This document shows positions 1 through 7,527 of a stretch of 64,000 nt of DNA, in pieces. This stretch comes from Acinetobacter lwoffii (GTDB taxonomy: Bacteria; Pseudomonadota; Gammaproteobacteria; Pseudomonadales; Moraxellaceae). Where the stretch lies: NCBI RefSeq assembly GCF_022967985.1, contig NZ_JALJVC010000011.1, forward strand, positions 40,685 through 104,684. Direction: 5' to 3'. The notes below the pieces were generated by a model. It made no database searches. It had not been told where the DNA came from and worked only from the letters and a program-made list of their open reading frames with translations. Numbering within the stretch: position 1 is the stretch's first letter; every line of letters begins with the position of its first letter. Both the position numbers and the translations under genes were made by a program.

Positions 1-194
1 TTGAAGTTCTCAATGAAAGCAGTCTGGTTCAGCATGTCATTTTAGATGGTCGCAACATTGACCTGATTTTTGAGCTGGATATATACCAGCCGGATTACCA
101 ATTTCAATATGCAACCCCCACGACTACACAAGCTGAAAGCTGGCTGAAGTCAGAACAGGATCACCTGATGCAGCATGCAGAACGGGTGTTATAG
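1..194 (+). CDS. C-terminal end of an unrecognised protein (partial)
   Basis: An open frame enters from the left edge and stops with TAG at 192-194, giving about 63 residues that end in HAERVL. The composition is mixed and polar with several aromatic residues, and no membrane segment is visible. I do not recognise the family. Only 8 bases separate its stop from the following exporter gene, whose ribosome binding site (GGGAGAA) lies directly after the stop, so the two may be co-transcribed. The gene is cut by the window edge and its function cannot be inferred. Confidence 0.55.
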   Translation, partial: EVLNESSLVQHVILDGRNIDLIFELDIYQPDYQFQYATPTTTQAESWLKSEQDHLMQHAERVL

Positions 195-202
195 GGAGAA
201 AT

Positions 203-532
203 ATGTCTTTTTTATATCTTTCGATTGCCATTATTGCAGAAGTCATTGCAACTTCTGCATTGAAAGCCTCCAATGGTTTTAGCGTGCTCTGGCCTTCACT
301 TGCCACCATTGCCGGTTATGCCGTTGCCCTGTTTTTCCTGTCACTGACCATGAAAACTATTCCGATGGGCATTGCCTATGCAATCTGGTCTGGTGCCGGC
401 ATTATCCTGATTTCAACGGTTGGCCTCTTGGTGTTTAAACAGCAACTGGATCTTCCCGCGCTGATCGGTCTGGCGTTTATGATCATTGGCATTATTTTTA
501 TCAATGTCTTTTCCAAAAGTACGCAGCTTTAA
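203..532 (+). CDS. abeS: Small multidrug resistance (SMR) exporter, AbeS/EmrE-like
   Basis: The 109-residue inner-membrane protein has four hydrophobic segments, the normal SMR layout. The membrane-embedded glutamate that couples proton and drug binding (EmrE Glu14) is Glu13, in IIAEVIATSALK. The YAIWSGAGI motif is typical of the quaternary-ammonium (Qac) subtype rather than the guanidine-exporting Gdx subtype. By recall the sequence closely resembles Acinetobacter AbeS, a proton-coupled exporter of disinfectants and dyes that works as a dimer. GGGAGAA precedes the ATG and an intrinsic terminator follows the stop. No riboswitch is visible in front of it, so it does not look like the guanidine exporter of the neighbouring locus. 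Confidence 0.88.
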   Translation: MSFLYLSIAIIAEVIATSALKASNGFSVLWPSLATIAGYAVALFFLSLTMKTIPMGIAYAIWSGAGIILISTVGLLVFKQQLDLPALIGLAFMIIGIIFINVFSKSTQL

Positions 533-559
533 TTTTTTAATACTCATCTGACCAATAAA

Positions 560-580
560 AAATCCCCAGACCGGGGATTT
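560..580. terminator. Bidirectional intrinsic terminator after abeS
   Basis: AAATCCCC at 560-567 pairs with GGGGATTT at 573-580 around a 5-base loop. A-rich sequence on the left gives a T-rich tail on the minus strand. It sits between the convergent abeS and substrate-binding protein genes and can serve both. Confidence 0.7.
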
Positions 581-600
581 CTTATGTAAGAGATCAGGCT

Positions 601-1623
601 TTATTGCAGCTCTTGCACCAGAGTTGGAACAATCACGCCATCCACGTTCATTTCAGTCGTATAAATGCCGTTGGCCACATTGAACTTGTTCACATGATAG
701 CTGGAACCATAGATCGAGTCGAAACCCTCACCTTTGGTAAAGACTTTCCTGTTGGCGGCCAGATCCAGTAAATGTGTACCATCAATGAACTGCATATAGG
801 TTTTCGCATCGACACCGACACGTTTAGACATGATCTGTGCAGCGTCTTCTCGAGTCGCCGGGTCATTGATGTATTTGACAGTTTTATCCCAAACCTGAAT
901 CACCTTTTTCCATTGCTCTTTATTGGCTTCCAGATGGGCTGGATTCACGGTCAAGGTATCGTAGATTAATCCCGGCTTGTCTTTAGAGGTGAAAATGATT
1001 TTTGAACCGGCCACTGCAGATAGCGCTTGATTCGCCACCGGCTGCCATACTGCAATCACATCAATATCGGGAGTAGCAAAAACCTGTGGCAATTCATTGG
1101 TCATGGTATTGACCAGTTTAACTTCATTCAGTTTAACCTTGGCATCATCTAGTGCAGTGGACAGTAACAAGTGATCGACCAGGCCTTTTTCAGTTGCAAT
1201 CGTTTTACTGCGCAGATCCTCAATTGAGTTAATGCCATTCTTGGCAATAATCACGTCATTTCCAGCTGAATAATCAGTCGCCATGATCATCACACCCTTG
1301 GTGCCGCCAGAACCAGTGACCAGATTATCACCATTGGTGACCAGTACGGCGTCCAGCTGATTCGCTGCGAATGCAGAGAGTGAAGCAGAATAGTCAAACC
1401 ATTTAAAATCGGCATTAACTCCGGCATCTTCCAGCCAGCCTTTTTCAATCGCCACCTGCCAGGCCACAAATCCCGGCCAGTCACTATAACCAATCCGGAT
1501 GGGCTGAGTAGTCACACGTCCTTCTGCCTTGGCATTTGGTTCAGGTACTTTAGCGGTATTGTCACAACCGCTTAAAAGGATTGCAGACAGTACGGAAACG
1601 GACATCAGTGCTTTTTTGATCAT
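601..1623 (-). CDS. Lipoprotein substrate-binding protein of an ABC importer, urea/guanidine-carboxylase-associated type
   Basis: The product is 340 residues. The start at 1623 is chosen because its ATG overlaps the TGA of the allophanate hydrolase gene (ATGA), a sign of translational coupling; an upstream in-frame ATG would add 7 residues. The N-terminus is a lipoprotein signal with lipobox LLSGC (Cys20), so it should be tethered in the periplasm. The body resembles NMT1/TauA-like binding proteins (RIGYSDWPGFVAWQVAIEKG near the start), in particular the group found beside urea-carboxylase genes. It presumably captures guanidine or a related nitrogen source. Its permease and ATPase partners are not in this window. 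The ligand is inferred from context only. Confidence 0.8.
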   Translation of the reverse strand: MIKKALMSVSVLSAILLSGCDNTAKVPEPNAKAEGRVTTQPIRIGYSDWPGFVAWQVAIEKGWLEDAGVNADFKWFDYSASLSAFAANQLDAVLVTNGDNLVTGSGGTKGVMIMATDYSAGNDVIIAKNGINSIEDLRSKTIATEKGLVDHLLLSTALDDAKVKLNEVKLVNTMTNELPQVFATPDIDVIAVWQPVANQALSAVAGSKIIFTSKDKPGLIYDTLTVNPAHLEANKEQWKKVIQVWDKTVKYINDPATREDAAQIMSKRVGVDAKTYMQFIDGTHLLDLAANRKVFTKGEGFDSIYGSSYHVNKFNVANGIYTTEMNVDGVIVPTLVQELQ

Positions 1624-3428
1624 TTTGCGACTTCCCCTATGCATTCACATTTAAATTTGGTATTTGAAAGTTGTTTAGATTTTATAAATTCGCGCCAGCC
1701 ACCGAAATGACTGATATCTGTTGCATCCTCAAGTGCATAGCCTTCACAGATAAAGCCTTTGACCCAAGTACCATCAATCAGCTGGACATTACCGATCCCC
1801 AAAGGTGCCGGAACTTCTGCAACAATGTCTCCGAACAGTGCACGCGGAATGTCCCAGACCTCTACTTCAATTGAAAAACCTTTCGCGTTGTATTGCAGGC
1901 CAGGTTTTGGCGGTGTGGTATTTTTTAAAGCATAGAGTTTGTAATGCGAAGCAGTCCGGGTCTGCTTGATCAGGGTGCCACCACGTGTGGTCAGCTGAAA
2001 ATTCAGCGGCATTCCGGTCAGATGTGCACCGACGACAGCCAGTTTTACGCTGTGACCCGATGAGATTTCAGTTGTTTTTTCATAGCTAAGTTCAGAGGTG
2101 CCTAGCTTTAACTGGCTCGATTGCTGCCATTTTTGCCCGAATTTGGCCAGTGCTTCATCCATCCAGGCTGGCGCAATAAAGGTCACACCCGTTGGAAGAC
2201 CATCAGCACGAATGCTATTTGGTAGCGCCAAAGCCGAAAGATCGGCAAAATTGACAAAATTGGTATAAGCGCCCATGTGGCTGTTTTTTACCAGAGGATC
2301 GGCTTCTACTTCTGCAATGCGATAAATGGTGGGTGCAGTAGGCACCATCAAGGCATCATAATCTGCCAGTGTATTTTGAATAACACGGCTCAGGTGGGCA
2401 CGTTCATATTCATCCTGCATGACATCGACCGCATTGAACCGGTCTGCCTGCGCAATAATCTGGCCAATGACCGGATGGGTCTGCTCGCGTTGCACCATTT
2501 TTTCCACGGCACTAGTACGTTCAGCCACCCAAGAGCGGTTGTAAAGTGCAGTCGCCAGTTGCTGAAATGGAGCAAAATCAATCGGCTCAACCATATAACC
2601 CAAGCTTTGTACACGTGCGATCGCTAGATTAAACGCTTTTTCAGTTTCAGCATCGCCATAAAATTCCAGTGTATCTGGAATGGCAATTTTCCCTTTTGAA
2701 AATTGGCTCGGTACATTTTGAGGATGCGTTCTGGAATACTCATCGCTGGCATCATAGCCCTGCATGACTTGCGCCACCTGCCAGGCATCATCCACCGTTA
2801 AGGCAAAAATCGAAATTACATCGATGGTGCGACAAGCCGGAATCAGGCCTGTAGTCGAGAACCAGCCTTTGGTCGGTTTGAGTCCGACAGTGTTATTGTG
2901 GCCTGCCGGTACACGTCCTGAACCTGCAGTATCTGTACCCAGTGAAAATGGCACTAATCCATTGGCTACCACCACGCTGGAACCCGAACTCGAACCGCCA
3001 CTGATATATTCAGGATTAAAGCTGTTCTTCACGGCGCCGTATGGGGAGCGCACCCCAACCAGACCTGTCGCAAACTGATCCAGATTGGTTTTACCCACGA
3101 CAATCGCGCCGGCAGCTTTTAATTTGGCTACTGCTGTTGCATCGGAAGTCGCCAGATAAGCTGCCTCTTTACATGCTGCTGTGGTATAGAACCCTGCAAC
3201 ATCAATATTGTCCTTGACTGCAAATGGCACCCCATAAAGTGGCAAGCTTTCAATATCTGCACCAGTCAATGCATCAATTTGTGCCTGTAATTGTGCTGCT
3301 GTCGCAATTGATATCCAGGCATGATCGTCATTATTCAACTCGGCTACATACTCAATCAGGTCACTAAGCTGGATATTGTTATTCTGGTAGGCGTGTTGCC
3401 AGTCCTGTACAGTCCATAAGTTGTGCAC
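1620..3428 (-). CDS. atzF: Allophanate hydrolase
   Basis: This 602-residue cytoplasmic amidase-signature enzyme splits allophanate into ammonia and CO2, the last step of guanidine or urea-carboxylase pathways. The Ser-cisSer-Lys triad is visible: Lys72 in AVKDNID, the Ser-rich loop GGSSSGSS at about 144-151, and Ser170 in GTDTAGSGR. From about residue 450 a second domain follows, as in full-length AtzF, which catalyses the decarboxylation half. The gene starts 12 bases after the NikR-like regulator and overlaps the binding-protein gene by 4 bases, so the three form an operon. The carboxylase that makes its substrate is about 4 kb away, with an oppositely oriented gene between. Confidence 0.92.
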   Translation of the reverse strand: MHNLWTVQDWQHAYQNNNIQLSDLIEYVAELNNDDHAWISIATAAQLQAQIDALTGADIESLPLYGVPFAVKDNIDVAGFYTTAACKEAAYLATSDATAVAKLKAAGAIVVGKTNLDQFATGLVGVRSPYGAVKNSFNPEYISGGSSSGSSVVVANGLVPFSLGTDTAGSGRVPAGHNNTVGLKPTKGWFSTTGLIPACRTIDVISIFALTVDDAWQVAQVMQGYDASDEYSRTHPQNVPSQFSKGKIAIPDTLEFYGDAETEKAFNLAIARVQSLGYMVEPIDFAPFQQLATALYNRSWVAERTSAVEKMVQREQTHPVIGQIIAQADRFNAVDVMQDEYERAHLSRVIQNTLADYDALMVPTAPTIYRIAEVEADPLVKNSHMGAYTNFVNFADLSALALPNSIRADGLPTGVTFIAPAWMDEALAKFGQKWQQSSQLKLGTSELSYEKTTEISSGHSVKLAVVGAHLTGMPLNFQLTTRGGTLIKQTRTASHYKLYALKNTTPPKPGLQYNAKGFSIEVEVWDIPRALFGDIVAEVPAPLGIGNVQLIDGTWVKGFICEGYALEDATDISHFGGWREFIKSKQLSNTKFKCECIGEVAK

Positions 3429-3439
3429 AGCTGTTCTCC

Positions 3440-3883
3440 TTAAGTGTGTTCGGTATTTTGTGGAATAGGTGGCATGACGGCATCCATCAGTTCGAGATGG
3501 CCTTTAATCACGCCTTTCAGTGCAATAAATTGTTCGCTTATTTCTTTCAGATCACTGCTCGCGCCCTGCATCAGCATGACTTGCAGGATTTTTTCATCAT
3601 CCAGCTGGATATGAAGTGAGTTGATCACTTGCGCCAGATACTGCTGTTGCAGATCGACCAGCTGACTGCGTAGCGGTTTAAGGCTGACGTCATAGAGCAA
3701 AGTAAGTGTGCCAACCATGACTTCATCGCGAATCACCAGATCATCAATCAGGTGACGATTAATCATATCGACAATGGCCTGCGAGCGGCTTTCATAGTGC
3801 TGCTCGACAATTTTTTGATCCATCGCATGTAGCGTTGTTTCTGGCACGGTAATACTGATCCGTGCCAATTTTTGTTTAGGCAC
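3440..3883 (-). CDS. NikR-like ribbon-helix-helix regulator with degenerate metal site
   Basis: The product is 147 residues if translation starts at the GTG at 3883, which has AAGGA 8 bases upstream. A longer frame starts with another GTG at 3937 but lacks a good binding site and adds a non-conserved leader. Residues 3-45 form a ribbon-helix-helix DNA-binding region (LARISITVPETTLHAMD, then SRSQAIVDMI). The rest matches the NikR ACT-like domain (MVGTLTLLYD, GHLELMD). By alignment from memory with E. coli NikR, His87 is kept but the other nickel ligands are replaced (His76 by Gln, His89 by Gln, Cys95 by Ile). It therefore probably senses something other than nickel. As first gene of the atzF operon it likely regulates this locus. 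Confidence 0.72.
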   Translation of the reverse strand: MPKQKLARISITVPETTLHAMDQKIVEQHYESRSQAIVDMINRHLIDDLVIRDEVMVGTLTLLYDVSLKPLRSQLVDLQQQYLAQVINSLHIQLDDEKILQVMLMQGASSDLKEISEQFIALKGVIKGHLELMDAVMPPIPQNTEHT

Positions 3884-4059
3884 GATGTTGATCCTTGGGT
3901 TGATATTGGGAAGACTGTTTAATGTGAAAGCCTGCACGTACGCTGAGAAGCTCTACCAGAAAGTGAAGCCATGGATGCATTTTTTTATTTGATGTCGGAT
4001 TGTTCATGTGCATCTCCTAGGGATATTACAAAACCAGAATTTCGTATTACTTAGGAAAA

Positions 4060-4075
4060 TGCAGAAAGCGTGCCA
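4060..4075 (-). promoter_or_regulatory. Sigma-54 (RpoN) promoter of the regulator-atzF operon
   Basis: On the minus strand the sequence reads TGGCACG (4075-4069), four bases, then CTGCA (4064-4060), against the consensus TGGCACG-N4-TTGCA. Only one consensus base differs and the spacing is exact. Transcription would start near 4049, about 165 nt before the GTG at 3883. A GTAATAC motif (4050-4044) covers the predicted start point and could be an operator. Confidence 0.68.
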
Positions 4076-4121
4076 ATTTTTAGTTATTTGGATGAGGTAA
4101 ATAAACTTGCTTAAAAGGGCG

Positions 4122-4301
4122 AAAAAAAGCCCCATAACATTGAAATGGGGCTTGTTCTAAAGCAAAAGTAAGTTTTGTATTTCACCGGTTTATTCCATTT
4201 TGATTGCTCATGTCCTTGCTATTCTTTTTATACATGAATGGTTAACCGATGTTTGTGATTATGAGTGATCAAGTGTATTGCTCTCCTCTATTTATATTGT
4301 A
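4122..4301 (-). ncRNA. Candidate sigma-54-dependent small RNA of about 180 nt
   Basis: The stretch is bounded on the minus strand by a sigma-54-like promoter (4327-4312, start near 4301) and a strong intrinsic terminator (4153-4127 plus T-run to 4122). It contains no convincing gene. A 33-codon frame beginning at 4211 has its Shine-Dalgarno-like AAGGA only one base from the ATG and would run through the terminator. The sequence is A-rich, which would suit an Hfq-binding RNA. No known family is recognised. The alternative is an attenuated leader for the downstream operon, although that operon has its own promoter after the terminator. Confidence 0.35.
4127..4153 (-). terminator. Intrinsic terminator, minus strand
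   Basis: AAGCCCCAT at 4127-4135 pairs perfectly with ATGGGGCTT at 4145-4153 around a 9-base loop. Reading leftward, the stem is followed by seven T residues (4128-4122). No protein-coding gene ends here on the minus strand, so it appears to end a transcript from the promoter at 4312-4327. Confidence 0.65.
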
Positions 4302-4311
4302 TATAAATAAA

Positions 4312-4327
4312 TGCATTAAGCGTGCCA
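4312..4327 (-). promoter_or_regulatory. Second sigma-54-like promoter
   Basis: On the minus strand the sequence reads TGGCACG (4327-4321), four bases, then ATGCA (4316-4312). Spacing and the essential GG and GC doublets are correct, with one mismatch to the consensus. The predicted start near 4301 leads into a short non-coding stretch ending at the terminator at 4127-4153. Confidence 0.5.
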
Positions 4328-4710
4328 CAATATACAAATAGAATAAATTTAAGCAGAATGCGTGGGAAATTAATTACATATGTAAAAAGAGGCAAAACAA
4401 CAATGATTTATTTTTTAAGGATGCCTAAAAAATAGGCCATTTTGCACCATTGGGGTTCGATTGTGCATCAAAGTGTGGCTAGATTTGCTTTTTGAACTTG
4501 CCCAATAAGTTTACCACTTTTGATGTATATCAATTTAGTTTGAGGCTTATAGTTTCTAGCTACATAGTATTGAGAATTTAACTGTTCGGCGGAAAATATA
4601 TTTAAATTGAGAAAAACCCTCCATACAGGTTCTTTTCCAAACAATATTTATCTACAATTAATCTAATAATTAAACAATTGTTCTTTAAAACTATATTAAG
4701 GGGAAAAGTG
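4328..4710. other. AT-rich intergenic region before the TrlF-like gene
   Basis: I see no gene here. A dyad TGCAC (4443-4447) / GTGCA (4463-4467) with a 15-base gap lies upstream of the sigma-54-like promoters and loosely resembles paired NtrC half-sites, though the spacing is not canonical. The promoter of the TrlF-like gene must also lie here, but no clear -35/-10 pair stands out. Confidence 0.3.
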
Positions 4711-7485
4711 ATGAGCCGTGGCTCTGAGTGGGGACGTTGGGATCTACACGTACATACAAAAGGTACAGCAAAAAGCGATAAATTTGGCAATATTTCTTTT
4801 GAAGATTACTGCATTCAACTTTTCAACAAAGCTGTAGAATGTAATATCAAAGCTATTGGCATCACTGATTATTTTAGTATTGAAAATTATAAAAAAGTAA
4901 AAGACTTTCAAGATCAAATTCATACTAGAACAGATTTCGACAAAATAAAAAAAGAAAGGATTTGTGAAATTCTTTTGATCCCGAATATAGAGTTAAGAAT
5001 TATACCTAGCACGGATAAAGGCAGTGCTATAAATATGCATTTTCTACTAAATCCAGAAATTATTGAAGATTTTGAAAACCAGTACTGTGATGCATTGACA
5101 TTTACAGTTACTGAAGAAGAACAATACAAGCTAACACCTTATGACCTTAAACGATTAGGAAGGAAAGGAGTCATAGAATATATCAGTGATGAATCTGCAT
5201 ATAGGAATGGTATTTCCTCTTTTGTTCTTAATTCTAGTGATATTATTAAAGCATTTAAAAAATATCCAAATTTCAGAAAAAATTGTTTGGTTGCGGTAGC
5301 TAATTCAAATAAAGATGGCGCCTCTGCATTTCAAGGTCACGAAAAGTTCTTGAATAGCCAACAAGATGGAGCCACTTTAAAGGTACTAAGAGAATCTCTA
5401 TATAAAGTTTCAGACATCATTTTTTCTTCAACTCTGACTGATAAACCCTTTTTTCTAGGGAAAAATACTGCAGATCAATCTATCTTTCTTGATAATTATG
5501 GTACTTATAAGCCATGTATACATGGAAGTGATGCTCACGATCTAGATACTTTATTTGAACCAACAGATCAAAAATATTGCTGGATTAAAGCTGAACCAAC
5601 TTTTGAAGGTTTAAAGCAAATTATTCACGAACCTGAAAGTCGTGTTCATATCGGACAACATTGCCCTGAAATAAAAAACTCATATGAAGTAATAGATTAT
5701 ATCGAGTTAAATAATACTAATGTTGCAAACGAAAAAATTTACTTTAATGGTAATTTAACTTCTATCATCGGTGGGCGATCATCAGGTAAGTCCACCCTAT
5801 TACAATGTCTAGCAAATAAATTAAAACCTACCGCACTAAACTCCCTTGAACAATCTCAGCATATTGATGAGCTTTGTTCAAATTTTAGAATTATTTGGCA
5901 AGATGGTAAGGAGGATTATAGTAGACCCATTGAATATTTTTACCAAGGACATATGTATTCAAAGTCAAAAGATCAAGGTATTGAAGATATAGTTAAAGAC
6001 TTGATACAGCAAAAAGACAATAAGCTTTTCTCTAAATTTAAAGAACAAAGTGATTTTTTACGACATGAAATTTCAGGAAAAGTATCTACTTATTTTTCAA
6101 TTTTAAGCTCTTTAACTGACTATCAATCACAATTGACACAGAAAGGTAATAAGGATGATATTCAAAATCAAGTTAATGAATTATCCATACAAATCCAAAA
6201 TAATGATATTGGAAATATAACTCAAGAAGAAATGGCAAGTTTTAATACTTCGAATGAAACTTTGACAATTCTTAATAAAAATCTTGAAGGTCTTATTACT
6301 TTTAAAGAACTACTTGAAGATAAGCACAGTTCTGATTTCTATCAACTGTTAAACCCATTTGAACTTAGTTTAAATTATGTGCTAGTAAAATCACACTTTG
6401 AATCTTTTGCAAGTGAAATAGAAAAATTTACAGCTACTCAATTTGAGCAATTCAAAAAGCTATCTCAGAAAACTATTTCTGATCAGATCCTAAAAGTTGA
6501 ACAAGAAATTTTAAGTATCAAAAGTACTAACATATTTCAAAAAGTCGAAGTCTATCTAAGGTCTTCTGACGCTATAAAACCATTATTAGAAAGGCTAAAT
6601 ATTGAAAAAGCTAAGATTCAAGAAATTGATGATATTTTAGAAAAAATTGCTGAATTAAAAAAATCTTTGGAAAGTCTGACAACTGAGTTTCAACGTACAA
6701 TTTGGTTATCAATGTCCAATGTAGCTTCCGAATTAATACAGGCTATATCATCAATTACAATCAGCCAAGATCTACAAATAATTGCAACGAATATATTTGA
6801 TAAATTCAAGTTCAATGAATTTATCAAAAAAACAATTAACCAACAGCCTGAAAAAGCCAAGCTATTTGCTGAAATGCAAGTTACTTCTCAAATAGAACTA
6901 TTAGATAAATACCATGAAATAGTAGAATCCTTAGAAGAAGGAGAAGTTCGTTTTAGAGGTGGTACTACTTTAGAAACATTTACTAAAGAATTCTTTGATA
7001 ATTCATGGTTTAAAATAAAATTTGACGTGATCTATGATGATGACAACTACAATGAAATGTCACAAGGCAAAAAAGCTTTTGTAGTGTTAAAAATGACTTT
7101 AGATTGTAGTGAAAGTAAGTGCCCTATTATCATCGACCAACCTGAAGATGACTTAGATAATCGTGCAATATACTCTGAATTGGTAGCTTTTCTAAAACAA
7201 AAGAAAAAGGAAAGACAAATTATTCTTGTGACTCACAACGCTAATGTCGTGGTAAATGCAGATAGTGAGCTAATTATTGTTGCCAACCAACATGGGACTC
7301 ATAGTCCAAATATGAATAAGCATAAGTTTCAATATAAATTTGGAAGTATTGAGTCACTTGATTTTGATCCAACATGCACGTCTACCTTGAATCAGAAAAC
7401 AATTAAGTCACATATATGTGAAATTCTTGAAGGTGGAGATAGAGCCTTTAAATTACGAGAACAAAAATATAATCTAGCTTCATAA
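4711..7485 (+). CDS. TrlF-like protein: PHP domain fused to SMC/ABC-type ATPase
   Basis: The product is 924 residues. The ATG at 4711 is chosen because AAGGGGAAAAG precedes it; an upstream frame start lacks a site. The N-terminus is a PHP phosphoesterase/nuclease domain: WDLHVHT near residue 8, GITDYF near 50, and GSDAHD near 270 supply the metal-binding His and Asp. The ATPase follows, with Walker A GGRSSGKST at about 354, a long mostly coiled-coil middle (about 430-740), a signature-like SQGKKA near 783, Walker B PIIIDQPEDD near 806 and a switch His in LVTHNAN near 842. NCBI groups such proteins as TrlF family AAA-like ATPases. The gene is much more AT-rich than both neighbours and opposite in orientation, suggesting acquisition. 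A defence role is inference; substrate and partner are unknown. Confidence 0.75.
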   Translation: MSRGSEWGRWDLHVHTKGTAKSDKFGNISFEDYCIQLFNKAVECNIKAIGITDYFSIENYKKVKDFQDQIHTRTDFDKIKKERICEILLIPNIELRIIPSTDKGSAINMHFLLNPEIIEDFENQYCDALTFTVTEEEQYKLTPYDLKRLGRKGVIEYISDESAYRNGISSFVLNSSDIIKAFKKYPNFRKNCLVAVANSNKDGASAFQGHEKFLNSQQDGATLKVLRESLYKVSDIIFSSTLTDKPFFLGKNTADQSIFLDNYGTYKPCIHGSDAHDLDTLFEPTDQKYCWIKAEPTFEGLKQIIHEPESRVHIGQHCPEIKNSYEVIDYIELNNTNVANEKIYFNGNLTSIIGGRSSGKSTLLQCLANKLKPTALNSLEQSQHIDELCSNFRIIWQDGKEDYSRPIEYFYQGHMYSKSKDQGIEDIVKDLIQQKDNKLFSKFKEQSDFLRHEISGKVSTYFSILSSLTDYQSQLTQKGNKDDIQNQVNELSIQIQNNDIGNITQEEMASFNTSNETLTILNKNLEGLITFKELLEDKHSSDFYQLLNPFELSLNYVLVKSHFESFASEIEKFTATQFEQFKKLSQKTISDQILKVEQEILSIKSTNIFQKVEVYLRSSDAIKPLLERLNIEKAKIQEIDDILEKIAELKKSLESLTTEFQRTIWLSMSNVASELIQAISSITISQDLQIIATNIFDKFKFNEFIKKTINQQPEKAKLFAEMQVTSQIELLDKYHEIVESLEEGEVRFRGGTTLETFTKEFFDNSWFKIKFDVIYDDDNYNEMSQGKKAFVVLKMTLDCSESKCPIIIDQPEDDLDNRAIYSELVAFLKQKKKERQIILVTHNANVVVNADSELIIVANQHGTHSPNMNKHKFQYKFGSIESLDFDPTCTSTLNQKTIKSHICEILEGGDRAFKLREQKYNLAS

Positions 7486-7488
7486 ATA

Positions 7489-7516
7489 AAAAAGACCGCC
7501 TAAGCGGTCTTTTTTA
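7489..7516. terminator. Bidirectional terminator between convergent genes
   Basis: AAAAAGACCGC pairs with GCGGTCTTTTT around a CTAA loop, with A- and T-runs on the two sides. It separates the rightward TrlF-like gene from the leftward carboxylase gene and suits both. Confidence 0.85.
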
Positions 7517-7527
7517 TTATTAATTCA

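Noticed and set aside
203..532. SMR gene as the guanidine exporter (Gdx/SugE) of the neighbouring guanidine locus
   Set aside because: The YAIWSGAGI motif and overall resemblance to AbeS/EmrE point to the Qac subtype, and no guanidine riboswitch precedes it.
4110..4235. 41-codon minus-strand frame in the candidate sRNA
   Set aside because: It lacks a properly spaced ribosome binding site and would run through the intrinsic terminator.
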